DNA of 9,160 nt, from contig CAAFQT010000192.1 in assembly GCA_900765185.1 (NCBI GenBank), positions 1 through 9,160 on the forward strand, given 5' to 3'. This document shows positions 1 to 5,972 of this stretch, in pieces. Numbering within the stretch: position 1 is the first letter of the stretch; each line of letters opens with the position of its first letter. This DNA is from an uncultured Collinsella sp. Its GTDB lineage: Bacteria; Actinomycetota; Coriobacteriia; Coriobacteriales; Coriobacteriaceae. Made by a program: the position numbers and the translations under genes. The notes below the pieces were generated by a model that saw nothing but the letters and a program-made list of their open reading frames with translations, did no database searches and was not told the origin of the DNA.

Positions 1-19
1 ACGTGTGCTCTTCCGATCT
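1..19. other. Illumina sequencing adapter remnant (artefact)
   Basis: The first 19 bases, acgtgtgctcttccgatct, are identical to the 3' part of the TruSeq read-2 adapter; read on the other strand they begin AGATCGGAAGAGC, the universal adapter start. They follow directly on a coding sequence that is in frame up to base 20, so the true insert ends there. This is untrimmed library adapter at a contig end and should be masked. It is not part of the organism. Confidence 0.96.
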
Positions 20-612
20 ATCTGCTGCACCTCGGAGAGGATGTGGCTCGAGACGATCACCGTCGTGCCCGCCGCTGCGAAGCCGCGGATCTGGTCGCGC
101 AGTTCCTCGATGCCGATGGGGTCGAGGCCGTTGGTGGGCTCGTCGAGCACGAGCAGGCGCGGCCGGGCGATCAGCGCCAGCGCGAGCCCCAGGCGCTGCC
201 GCATGCCCATCGAGAAGCGCCCGGCGCGCTTCTTCCCGGTGTCCGTAAGGTCCACGGCGGCGAGCACCTCATCTATGCGGCTCTCGGGAAGGCCCAGCAG
301 CGTGGTGCGCACGCGCAGGTTCTCGCGCGCGGTGAGGTTGGGGTAGAGCGGCGCCTCCTCGATGAGGCTGCCGATTGCGTAGAGGTCCTCGCGGCGCCAG
401 GCGTGCCCGGCAAAGAGGATCTCCCCGGCCGTCGGCCGCAGCATCCCGCAGATCATCTTGAGCGTTGTCGACTTGCCGGCGCCGTTGGGACCGAGCAGCC
501 CGTACACCTCGCCCTCGCGGATATGAAGGCTCACGTCGGCCACGGCGTCCTGCGCCTGGTCGCCGCGGCCGAAGCGCTTGGTGAGCCCGCGCGTCTCGAG
601 CATGTAACCCAT
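20..612 (-). CDS. Lantibiotic-immunity-type ABC transporter ATP-binding protein (LanF/BcrA family), 3' end missing
   Basis: This is the ATPase subunit of an ABC exporter; related LanFEG and BcrAB systems remove lantibiotics or bacitracin-like peptides from the membrane. The 197 visible residues hold Walker A GPNGAGKST (41-49), signature FSMGMRQR (133-140), Walker B LLVLDE (153-158), D-loop NGLD (161-164) and H-loop His190. Where most ABC ATPases have a Q-loop Gln, this protein reads IEEAPLYPNLT (84-94), matching the 'E-loop' known from LanF proteins. The start ATG at 612 has AAAGGA seven bases upstream; a second in-frame ATG at 603 is too far from it. The C-terminus is lost at the adapter junction, about 35-100 residues short for the family, and no permease is in view. 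GC content is clearly above the rest of the window (about 75% in bases 121-180), suggesting possible transfer. A generic drug or peptide exporter is the alternative. Confidence 0.88.
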
Positions 613-815
613 GGGTTCGTCCTTTCTCTTCCGGGCGCGCGGGCCGAGCCACCGTGCCCGCGTGCCTTACCTTTCGGGTTCACCATCCATGGTGGGGCGC
701 GTTTCTAACGAAGCCGTAACGGCCGTTGGGCTCTTTTGGTGCCAGCCAATCTCGACCCGCACGCATTTGCTTAAAGCAACAACTTTCCCGATCGATGTAA
801 TCACCGAATCAAAAC

Positions 816-872
816 GTGTACACCACCCACCAAAGATGCCGAAAAATGTCGCTTTTGGAGGCTGATGTACAC
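816..872. repeat. Inverted-repeat-bounded element, possible dispersed intergenic repeat
   Basis: Perfect 7-bp arms GTGTACA (816-822) and TGTACAC (866-872) enclose 43 bases. Inside them a second pair, CCAAA (830-834) and TTTGG (854-858), is nested in the same symmetry. The element has no coding signal and lies between divergent genes. It could be a small dispersed palindromic repeat or a regulator binding region; the sequence alone does not decide. Confidence 0.4.
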
Positions 873-935
873 AAATGCAGAATCCAGCGCAGCCCAGAGG
901 CGCCCTCCACATGTCTGGACTCTCTATGCTTACTC

Positions 936-964
936 TGGATAGACATCGCCGGAACGGGTATAGT
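936..964 (+). promoter_or_regulatory. Candidate sigma70-type promoter for the CDP-alcohol phosphatidyltransferase gene
   Basis: TATAGT at 959-964 (5 of 6 to TATAAT) is preceded by a 17-base spacer and TGGATA at 936-941 (4 of 6 to TTGACA). Transcription would start near 971, leaving a leader of about 30 bases before the GTG start. Its position inside the longer open frame that begins at 875 supports the shorter protein. Confidence 0.55.
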
Positions 965-1000
965 ATCGAAAGTTTTGTCGTTAACCAGCGGGGGAGTCCT

Positions 1001-1705
1001 GTGGGCATCAAAAAGAAGATCAAAAAGGAGCTTATCGGCACTTCCGATTACCCGTCGAATAAGATCTTTACGATCTCCAATTTCATCACCTTTACGCGCC
1101 TGATCCTCACCCTGGTATTTCTGTACCTGTTTGTGACGGATAACAACCGCGTCATCGCCATCGCAATCTACGCCGTTGCCGCCTCCACCGACTGGATGGA
1201 CCGCCAGATCGCCCGCATGACTAAGACGGTCTCGTGGCTCGGCAAGGGCATGGATCCCATTTGTGACCGTGCGCTGCTGTTCACCGGCGTGCTGGGACTG
1301 GTGGTTCGCGGAGAGCTGCCCATCTGGGTCTGCGTGCTCATTATTGGCCGCGATATCTATCTGGGCATCGGCACGCTTATCGTGCGTCATTATCACCGTC
1401 GCCCCATCGATGTCGTCTTCCCTGGAAAGATTGCCACAGCGCTGCTCATGACCGGCTTCTCGCTCATGCTGCTCGGTTTCCCCGTTATTGACGGCCCGCA
1501 TCTTTTACCTTCAACCCTTAAGGCCTTCCCGGGCCTCAACGGAAGCTCGGTGCCCCTCGGCATCTTCTTTGTGTACGGCGGCGTGATCTTCTCCATGCTC
1601 ACGGCTGTCATCTACTCCATTAAGGGCGGAGTGGCCATTAAACAGGCTCTCGCGCATCCCGAGGACGAGGACATCGACTTTCTGAACCCTGAAATCGAAG
1701 ACTGA
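1001..1705 (+). CDS. CDP-alcohol phosphatidyltransferase family membrane protein (PgsA-like)
   Basis: A 234-residue integral membrane enzyme expected to transfer a phosphatidyl group from CDP-diacylglycerol to an alcohol (glycerol-3-phosphate or an inositol phosphate) in phospholipid synthesis. The family motif D-x2-D-G-x2-A-R-x8-G-x3-D-x3-D is visible: Asp64, Asp67, Ala71, Arg72, Gly81, Asp85 and Asp89. The Gly after the second Asp is replaced by Arg68 (CGC at 1202-1204). Hydrophobic stretches before and after the motif fit several membrane helices; the N-terminus is Lys-rich and the tail acidic. GTG at 1001 is chosen because GGGGGAG lies five or six bases upstream; an in-frame ATG at 875 has no ribosome site and lies before the promoter. 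A nearby garA-merR pair recalls the mycobacterial pgsA2 neighbourhood. The exact alcohol cannot be told. Confidence 0.88.
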   Translation: MGIKKKIKKELIGTSDYPSNKIFTISNFITFTRLILTLVFLYLFVTDNNRVIAIAIYAVAASTDWMDRQIARMTKTVSWLGKGMDPICDRALLFTGVLGLVVRGELPIWVCVLIIGRDIYLGIGTLIVRHYHRRPIDVVFPGKIATALLMTGFSLMLLGFPVIDGPHLLPSTLKAFPGLNGSSVPLGIFFVYGGVIFSMLTAVIYSIKGGVAIKQALAHPEDEDIDFLNPEIED

Positions 1706-1715
1706 TTCGTTGGGG

Positions 1716-1721
1716 TATGAT
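1716..1721 (+). promoter_or_regulatory. Possible -10 element upstream of the FHA gene
   Basis: TATGAT (5 of 6 to TATAAT) lies 50 bases before the FHA gene start, just past the stop of the upstream gene. No good -35 hexamer sits at the right distance. An alternative pair is TTGGGG (1710-1715) with CATTAT (1733-1738), 17 bases apart. Read-through from the upstream gene is also possible. Confidence 0.3.
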
Positions 1722-1771
1722 TACGTACGGTTCATTATTTGCGGCACGTCCGCGATAAGTTAGGGGTTGTC

Positions 1772-2206
1772 ATGGACAACATGGTTAACAATATGCCTCA
1801 GAATGATAAGACTGCTGACGCTACCTGCGTATTCCGCGTGCCTTCAAGCGACGTCACCGTTCCCGACCTCATGGCCAACGTGCGCATCACCGCCCCCGTT
1901 CTGTCCATCGTCAAGGGTCCGCAGACTGGTGCCGCCTTTGAGCTCGAGGACGACGTGACCACCATCGGCCGCGATCCCGCGAACGGCATCTTCCTTAATG
2001 ACATGACCGTTTCGCGCAGCCACGCGCGCATTATTCGCGAGGGCCTCGGCGCTCGCATCGAGGACCTGGGCTCGCTCAATGGTACCTGGGTCGACGGTGC
2101 CATTGTCAATGCAGCCCCGCTGCACGACGGTTCTTCCGTTCAGATCGGTACGTTTACGCTCATCTACCACGAGAGCACGCCGGAGCGCATCGAAACCGGT
2201 GAGTAG
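1772..2206 (+). CDS. garA: GarA/OdhI-like FHA-domain signalling protein
   Basis: A 144-residue cytoplasmic protein with one forkhead-associated (phosphothreonine-binding) domain at about residues 42-135. Conserved FHA residues are visible: Gly66-Arg67, the SRSHA motif (81-85, including Ser81 and His84) and SLNGT (101-105). The N-terminal segment DATCVFR (16-22) aligns with ETTSVFR of mycobacterial GarA and corynebacterial OdhI. In those proteins, Ser/Thr kinases phosphorylate the TT pair; the FHA domain then binds its own tail and releases 2-oxoglutarate dehydrogenase or glutamate dehydrogenase. Here only the second threonine (Thr18) is kept and the first is Ala17. The ATG at 1772 has AGGGG five bases upstream; a TTG at 1739 in the same frame lacks one. 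The merR gene starts three bases after the stop, so the two are probably translated together, as garA and Rv1828 lie side by side in mycobacteria. Confidence 0.85.
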   Translation: MDNMVNNMPQNDKTADATCVFRVPSSDVTVPDLMANVRITAPVLSIVKGPQTGAAFELEDDVTTIGRDPANGIFLNDMTVSRSHARIIREGLGARIEDLGSLNGTWVDGAIVNAAPLHDGSSVQIGTFTLIYHESTPERIETGE

Positions 2207-2209
2207 GGC

Positions 2210-3094
2210 ATGGCCGAACGCAACTATCTGAGTATCGGCCAAGTCGTCAACCTTCTTCGAGGCGCATACCCCGATCTTTCGAACTCAAAAATTAGATTTC
2301 TAGAGGATGAGGGGCTCATTACCCCTCATCGTACGCCTAAGGGATACCGTCAGTACTCCAAAGAGGACGTTGACCGCCTGGAGGTCATCCTGCACCTGCA
2401 GAAGACCCGCTATATGCCGCTCAACGTGATTAAGCAGCGCTTGGAAAACGCCACGGACTTGTCTACGCTCGCCTACGAGGTGGGCCTACTGTCCGATGTT
2501 CCGCTCAAGACGGAGCCCAAGGAGACCAAGCAAAAGCTGCATCCCATCGAGACCATTCCCGATATGCTGGGCGTCGAGATTTCGTTTATCCGCTCGCTCG
2601 CCGAGAACGACCTCATTCGCATCATCAAGAGTCCGCAAAATCGTGAGCTCGTCGATGGTCGCGATTTCCCGATCATCCGCTACTGCTCCGAGCTGTCACG
2701 CTTCCATATCGAGCCGCGCAACCTGCGTCAGTACGTGTCTTCCGCCAACCGCGAGTCCTCGATGTTTGAGCAGGTGCTCGTGAGCATGCTCGGAATGGAT
2801 ACCTCCGATGACGAGCGCGACGCCAAACTCGAGCGTGCGTTTAAGAAGCTTCACGACCTGACAGAAGGTGTGCACACTGCGCTGCTCAAAAACCGTGTTT
2901 TTGAGTCGCTCAACGCCGTGGTCGAGGACGCCGACATCGATGCACTCGATGAGGAAATCACTCGCTCCGAGTCCACCAAGGCCAAAAGCGAAGAGAAGGC
3001 TGCCCCTTCGGGTGCATCGCACGACGAGTCGCTCGTCCAGCCGTCCAAGGTTGTCACCCCTTCGCAATCCGGCACCGCTACCGCGAGTAAATAA
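2210..3094 (+). CDS. MerR-family transcriptional regulator, Rv1828-like
   Basis: A 294-residue DNA-binding protein. Residues 7-75 form a MerR-type winged helix-turn-helix (YLSIGQVVNLLRGAYPDL, then SKIRFLEDEGLITPHRTPKGYRQYS). Residues 112-165 look like a second, degenerate MerR-like HTH (ETIPDMLGVEISFIRSLAENDLI), followed by a helical region. This two-part build matches the actinobacterial Rv1828/cg1631 type, not classical metal-sensing MerR: no Cys metal cluster is seen. Residues about 245-294 are a low-complexity tail rich in Ser, Lys and Glu, longer than expected. The gene starts three bases after the FHA stop with GGTGAG six bases before ATG, so the two genes are probably coupled. The regulon and the effector are unknown. 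Confidence 0.88.
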   Translation: MAERNYLSIGQVVNLLRGAYPDLSNSKIRFLEDEGLITPHRTPKGYRQYSKEDVDRLEVILHLQKTRYMPLNVIKQRLENATDLSTLAYEVGLLSDVPLKTEPKETKQKLHPIETIPDMLGVEISFIRSLAENDLIRIIKSPQNRELVDGRDFPIIRYCSELSRFHIEPRNLRQYVSSANRESSMFEQVLVSMLGMDTSDDERDAKLERAFKKLHDLTEGVHTALLKNRVFESLNAVVEDADIDALDEEITRSESTKAKSEEKAAPSGASHDESLVQPSKVVTPSQSGTATASK

Positions 3095-3133
3095 CCGCCG
3101 CCACCAATCCGGCAATCCATGAAAGGTCACGCA

Positions 3134-3664
3134 ATGTACGACTTCGAATCTCACATCGTCGACATCCCCGACTATCCCGAGCCCGGAGTCATCTTTAAAG
3201 ACATCACGCCGCTCTTTGGCAATCCCGAGGCGCTTAAGGCCATGACGGATGCCCTCGCCGAGCATTTTGCCGGAATGGGCATCACCAAGGTCGTGGGCCC
3301 CGAGGCTCGCGGCTTTATGGTTGGCGTACCGGTTGCCGTCGCTCTGGGCGCCGGCTTTGTTCCCGCACGTAAACCGGGCAAACTGCCTCGCAAAACGGTT
3401 AGCCAGAGCTATGAGCTCGAGTACGGCACCGATTCAATCGAGATTCACGCCGACGCTATCAGCTCTAAAGATACCGTGTTGATTCTGGACGACTTGGTCG
3501 CGACGGGCGGAACCGTCGAGGCAACAGGTAAACTGGTGCGAGATATGGGCGCTAAACTCGTAGGCTACGGTTGTATCCTTGAGCTTGCGTTCCTCAATCC
3601 GCGCGAGAAGCTCACGCCGTCCGGTGATGATGTTGAGCTCTTTAGCCTGGTGACGGTGGACTAG
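3134..3664 (+). CDS. apt: Adenine phosphoribosyltransferase
   Basis: A 176-residue cytosolic purine-salvage enzyme that joins adenine and PRPP to give AMP and pyrophosphate. The PRPP-binding loop VLILDDLVATGGT (115-127) with the acidic pair Asp119-Asp120 is intact. Also present are the N-terminal FPEPG-like segment (YPEPGVIFKDITPLF, 14-28), the PEARGF segment (56-61), the RKPGKLP segment (79-85) and the YELEYG flexible-loop region (93-98). Length is normal for the family. ATG at 3134 is preferred because AAAGG lies seven bases upstream; an in-frame ATG at 3119 would bury that site within the gene. The gene follows merR after 39 bases with no visible terminator, so it may belong to the same transcript. 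Confidence 0.97.
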   Translation: MYDFESHIVDIPDYPEPGVIFKDITPLFGNPEALKAMTDALAEHFAGMGITKVVGPEARGFMVGVPVAVALGAGFVPARKPGKLPRKTVSQSYELEYGTDSIEIHADAISSKDTVLILDDLVATGGTVEATGKLVRDMGAKLVGYGCILELAFLNPREKLTPSGDDVELFSLVTVD

Positions 3665-3696
3665 CCGTTACCCTTAGTTACTGGAAAGGAAGCTAC

Positions 3697-4803
3697 ATGC
3701 GCACAGCAAACACGCACAAAAACATGGCACGCTGCGCTGCTACGGCAACCCTCGCTTGTGTTTTGGGCTTGGGCCTCGCGGCTCCTGCCTACGCCGATAC
3801 CGCATCCGACCTTGCCGCTGCTCGCACTAAGCTCGAGCAGATCGGTACCCAAACCCAGCAGATTTATGACGAGCTCGCCACGCAGACGCAGGCGCTCGAC
3901 CAGACCGCTGGCGAGATCACGCAAAAGCAGCAGGAGATTGCCGATGGCCAGGCCAAGCTCTCGACCTATGTTGCCGGCGAGTACAAGACCGGTGGCCTGA
4001 GCTTGCTTCAGGTTCTGACTGGTGTCGACGACCTTGGCGATATGCTCAACCGCCTGTTCTACTATGGCAAGGTGTCCGATAAGCAGGCTCAGACCATTCA
4101 GGAAGTCAAGGAGCTTAAGCAGCAGCTCACCGATAAGCAGGCCGAGCAGGAAAAGAACGTCGCTGCCACGCAAAAGAAGGTCGACGAGCTCAACGCTCAG
4201 CAGGCTGAGGCCCAGAGCGTTGTAAACTCCCTCGACTCGCAGCTGCAGGCTGAGCTTGCCGCCGAGGCTGAGGCTAATGCCGCGCTGCAGGCTGGTATCA
4301 ATGCCAGCACTGCCGAGAAGGCCACGGTCAACAACGAGACTGCTGGTACGACCGAGAACAACGATGGCAACAAGGGTGGCGGCTCGAACCAGCCCACTCC
4401 CGCTCCCACGCCGCAGCCAACCCCCGCTCCGGCTCCCGCTCCGGCTCCCACGCCGCAGCCTTCGAGCCCGTCTGTTGAAGGCGGCACCGTTGTGTCGCGC
4501 GCCTACAGCAAACTCGGTTGCGCGTATTCCTGGGGCGGCATTGGACCGAACAGCTTTGACTGCTCCGGCTTTGTGAGCTACTGCCTCACCGGCCGTTATT
4601 GCCGCCTGGGCACTACCGGCACCTTTATGGGCTGGACCCGTGTGTCCGATCCTCAGCCGGGTGATGTCGTGGTTAACTCGTACCACACCGGCATTTACAT
4701 CGGTGGCGGTCAGATGATCCATGCTTCCGACTACAATACGGGCGTTATCATCAGCTCAGTTGCAGCCGGCATGAACAACAACTACATCTTCGTGCGCTAC
4801 TAA
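3697..4803 (+). CDS. Secreted NlpC/P60-family peptidoglycan hydrolase with coiled-coil domain
   Basis: A 368-residue exported protein, expected to cut peptide cross-links or stems in peptidoglycan. Residues 1-33 are a signal peptide (basic start, hydrophobic core, cleavage after AYA at 31-33). Residues about 35-205 are a long Gln/Ala/Glu/Lys-rich coiled coil, as in PcsB, CwlO and RipA-type hydrolases, where it mediates regulation by partners. Residues 231-260 are a Pro/Ala/Thr linker containing an in-frame DNA repeat. Residues about 266-368 are the NlpC/P60 domain with Cys289 (FDCSGF), His330 (SYHTGIYIG) and third polar residue His342 (QMIHAS). GGAAAGGAAG just upstream fixes the ATG at 3697. 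The gap to apt is 32 bases without an obvious promoter, so transcription may come from upstream. Confidence 0.94.
   Translation: MRTANTHKNMARCAATATLACVLGLGLAAPAYADTASDLAAARTKLEQIGTQTQQIYDELATQTQALDQTAGEITQKQQEIADGQAKLSTYVAGEYKTGGLSLLQVLTGVDDLGDMLNRLFYYGKVSDKQAQTIQEVKELKQQLTDKQAEQEKNVAATQKKVDELNAQQAEAQSVVNSLDSQLQAELAAEAEANAALQAGINASTAEKATVNNETAGTTENNDGNKGGGSNQPTPAPTPQPTPAPAPAPAPTPQPSSPSVEGGTVVSRAYSKLGCAYSWGGIGPNSFDCSGFVSYCLTGRYCRLGTTGTFMGWTRVSDPQPGDVVVNSYHTGIYIGGGQMIHASDYNTGVIISSVAAGMNNNYIFVRY
4402..4460 (+). repeat. In-frame direct repeat in the proline-rich linker
   Basis: Two identical 17-bp copies of gctcccacgccgcagcc lie at 4402-4418 and 4444-4460, 42 bases (14 codons) apart, separated by alternating Pro-Ala codons. 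Both encode the end of an A-P-T-P-Q-P segment. The spacing keeps frame, so unequal pairing could lengthen or shorten the linker without breaking the gene. Confidence 0.8.
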
Positions 4804-4826
4804 GCTTTTTTAACAGCGAACGAATG

Positions 4827-4858
4827 TGGACCTCGAGGCTTTCGGGCTGCGGGGTCCA
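4827..4858 (+). terminator. Hairpin downstream of the NlpC/P60 gene, probable terminator
   Basis: TGGACCTCG (from 4827) can pair with CGGGGTCCA (to 4858) with one G-U pair, and the stem continues past a mismatch to a small loop. It begins 24 bases after the stop codon. The U-run is not directly adjacent: seven Ts occur at 4879-4885, about 20 bases later, so intrinsic termination is plausible but not classical. Confidence 0.55.
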
Positions 4859-4893
4859 TTACTTTGGATGCAGTGTCATTTTTTTGTGTGGCA

Positions 4894-4922
4894 GTCTATC
4901 TAGTTTTCAATACTAGATAGAC
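4894..4922. promoter_or_regulatory. Operator-like perfect inverted repeat upstream of the degV-family gene
   Basis: GTCTATCTAGT (4894-4904) and ACTAGATAGAC (4912-4922) are perfect 11-bp inverted arms around seven bases. The palindrome ends directly before the -35 region of the promoter for the DegV-family gene, a typical place for a regulator site. An 11-bp stretch of it, TATCTAGTTTT (4897-4907), recurs at 6623-6633 in the promoter of the DUF1836 regulator gene. Confidence 0.7.
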
Positions 4923-4951
4923 CTCGCACAGAGCGGCAAGATGGCTATAAT
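4923..4951 (+). promoter_or_regulatory. Promoter of the DegV-family gene
   Basis: A perfect -10 hexamer TATAAT lies at 4946-4951. The best -35 at 17 bases spacing is CTCGCA (4923-4928), a weak 3-of-6 match, abutting the palindrome at 4894-4922. A strong -10 with a poor -35 next to an operator fits an activator-dependent or otherwise regulated promoter. The leader before the ATG would be about 23 bases. Confidence 0.65.
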
Positions 4952-4980
4952 TATTGAGGAACAACTAGAAAGGACCCTCT

Positions 4981-5847
4981 ATGAGCTGGGCGCTTATTTC
5001 TGATTCGAGCTGTAACCTCCGCGATTGGCAACCAACCGCACCTCATACAACCTATGCATTTGCACCCCTCAAGATCCGAGTGGGGGAGCGTGAGTTTGTC
5101 GATGATTTGTCACTCGATGTCCACGAGCTCAATTGTGCCGTACAGGCGGAGTCGAGCGCCTCTTCGAGCGCTTGCCCCAGCGTAGGGGAGTGGGCCGAGC
5201 TCTTTAAGCTAGCCGATAAGACAATCTGTATGCCCATCTCCGAGGGTGTTTCGGGCAGCTACAACGCCGCCGCCACGGCACGCGATATGGTCCTTGCCGA
5301 GGACCCCGATCGTCAAATCCATCTCGTCAACTCACGTGCCGCTGGAGGCAAGATGGACCTGATCTTCTTGCTGTTTGATCGCTATCTTGCAAGCAATCCG
5401 GATGTTTCCTTTGATGATGCTTGCAGCTATTTTGATGCCCTAGAGCAAAACAGCAAGATCCTCTTTAGCCTGTGCAACTACCAGAACCTCGCGAAGGCCG
5501 GACGAATCCCTAAGGCCGCCGGCGTCATTGCCAACAAGCTCAATATCCGCATTTTGGGCACCGCGAGCGAAGCAGGCGAGATCGAGCTCGTCGGGCACAC
5601 GCGCGGTGAAAAGAAGATGCTCAACAAGATTATCGACACCATGGAAGCGGAGGGTTTTACCGGCGGCGAGGTTGTCATCGATCATGTTGAGAACGAAGCG
5701 GGTGCCCGGGCGCTGGCAGATCACATTGTTGAGCATTGGTCAGGCTCTAAGGCCATCATCATGCCCTGCAACGGCCTTGATTCCTATTACGCCGAGATGC
5801 ACGGCCTGATCATCGGCTATGGCATGGGCGAAGCCTCGGGCAAATAG
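4981..5847 (+). CDS. DegV-family protein (FakB-like fatty-acid-binding)
   Basis: A 288-residue cytoplasmic protein of the DegV family. Members such as FakB hold a fatty acid and present it to the FakA kinase for phosphorylation and entry into phospholipids. Visible family features are the N-terminal SDSSCNL (7-13), PLKIRVGEREFVDD (29-42), the SACPSVGEW segment (63-71), the SGSYNAA loop (91-97) that helps hold the carboxylate, and NLAKAGRIPKAAG (169-181). The C-terminus departs from the common HTGPG-type ending, reading CNGLDSYYAEMHGLIIGYG. Length is normal. AAAGGA six bases before ATG fixes the start. It has its own promoter with a palindromic operator and converges with the DUF1836 gene, which carries a matching site. 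No FakA kinase gene is in this window, and the bound lipid is unknown. Confidence 0.9.
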   Translation: MSWALISDSSCNLRDWQPTAPHTTYAFAPLKIRVGEREFVDDLSLDVHELNCAVQAESSASSSACPSVGEWAELFKLADKTICMPISEGVSGSYNAAATARDMVLAEDPDRQIHLVNSRAAGGKMDLIFLLFDRYLASNPDVSFDDACSYFDALEQNSKILFSLCNYQNLAKAGRIPKAAGVIANKLNIRILGTASEAGEIELVGHTRGEKKMLNKIIDTMEAEGFTGGEVVIDHVENEAGARALADHIVEHWSGSKAIIMPCNGLDSYYAEMHGLIIGYGMGEASGK

Positions 5848-5852
5848 AGTCA

Positions 5853-5959
5853 GGCGGGACAAATTAATCAGTAGTTCTTTGTCCCAGGGTCGATGGCAGA
5901 AACAAGCTGGATCTCGCTATCACACCTGGGACAAAAACTACTGATTAAATTGTCCCGCC
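5853..5959. repeat. 107-bp nested palindrome between convergent genes
   Basis: Arms of 36 bases (5853-5888) and 35 bases (5925-5959) are inverted copies that differ by one substitution and one single-base indel, around a 36-base centre. Each arm is itself palindromic: GGGACAAA (5856-5863) with TTTGTCCC (5878-5885) on the left, and GGGACAA (5928-5934) with TTGTCCC (5950-5956) on the right. It can therefore fold as one long hairpin or as two small ones. It starts five bases after the degV-family stop and ends 13 bases before the DUF1836 stop. It may act as a two-way terminator or mRNA end stabiliser, and looks like a REP/BIME- or MITE-like mobile palindrome. Neither small stem is followed by a U-run. 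Confidence 0.85.
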
Positions 5960-5972
5960 ATCCAACAGGCCG

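Larger units (their letters stand above)
613..1000. other. 388-base non-coding interval between divergent genes
   Basis: No convincing gene lies here; open frames on both strands lack ribosome sites and are extensions or shadows of neighbours. It holds small dyads: CACCAT-cc-ATGGTG (681-694) upstream of the ABC gene, TTGCTT-a-AAGCAA (767-779), and a longer repeat-like element at 816-872. A promoter for the rightward gene sits at 936-964. GC content falls sharply from the ABC gene side into this interval. No clear promoter for the leftward ABC gene could be fixed. Confidence 0.6.

Noticed and set aside
43..708. Plus-strand open frame (221 codons) over the ABC ATPase
   Set aside because: It is a GC-rich shadow; the minus strand in another frame encodes all the ABC motifs in order. 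The open frame at 269-652 on the minus strand is a shadow too.
875..1000. N-terminal extension of the CDP-alcohol phosphatidyltransferase from the ATG at 875
   Set aside because: There is no ribosome site before 875, the promoter lies inside the extension, and GTG at 1001 has a good GGGGGAG site.
809..1501. Minus-strand open frame (230 codons) opposite the CDP-alcohol phosphatidyltransferase
   Set aside because: It lacks recognisable motifs and a ribosome site and runs antisense to a gene with a clear catalytic motif.
3065..3114. Ten-base direct repeat CAATCCGGCA spanning the end of merR and the gap to apt
   Set aside because: It is short, has only two copies and shows no link to a promoter or mobile element; likely chance.
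3661..4722. Long minus-strand open frame (353 codons) opposite the NlpC/P60 gene
   Set aside because: It is the antisense of a coiled-coil gene with strong codon bias, Leu/Gly-rich and without a recognisable domain; the plus-strand gene has a signal peptide, catalytic residues and a ribosome site.
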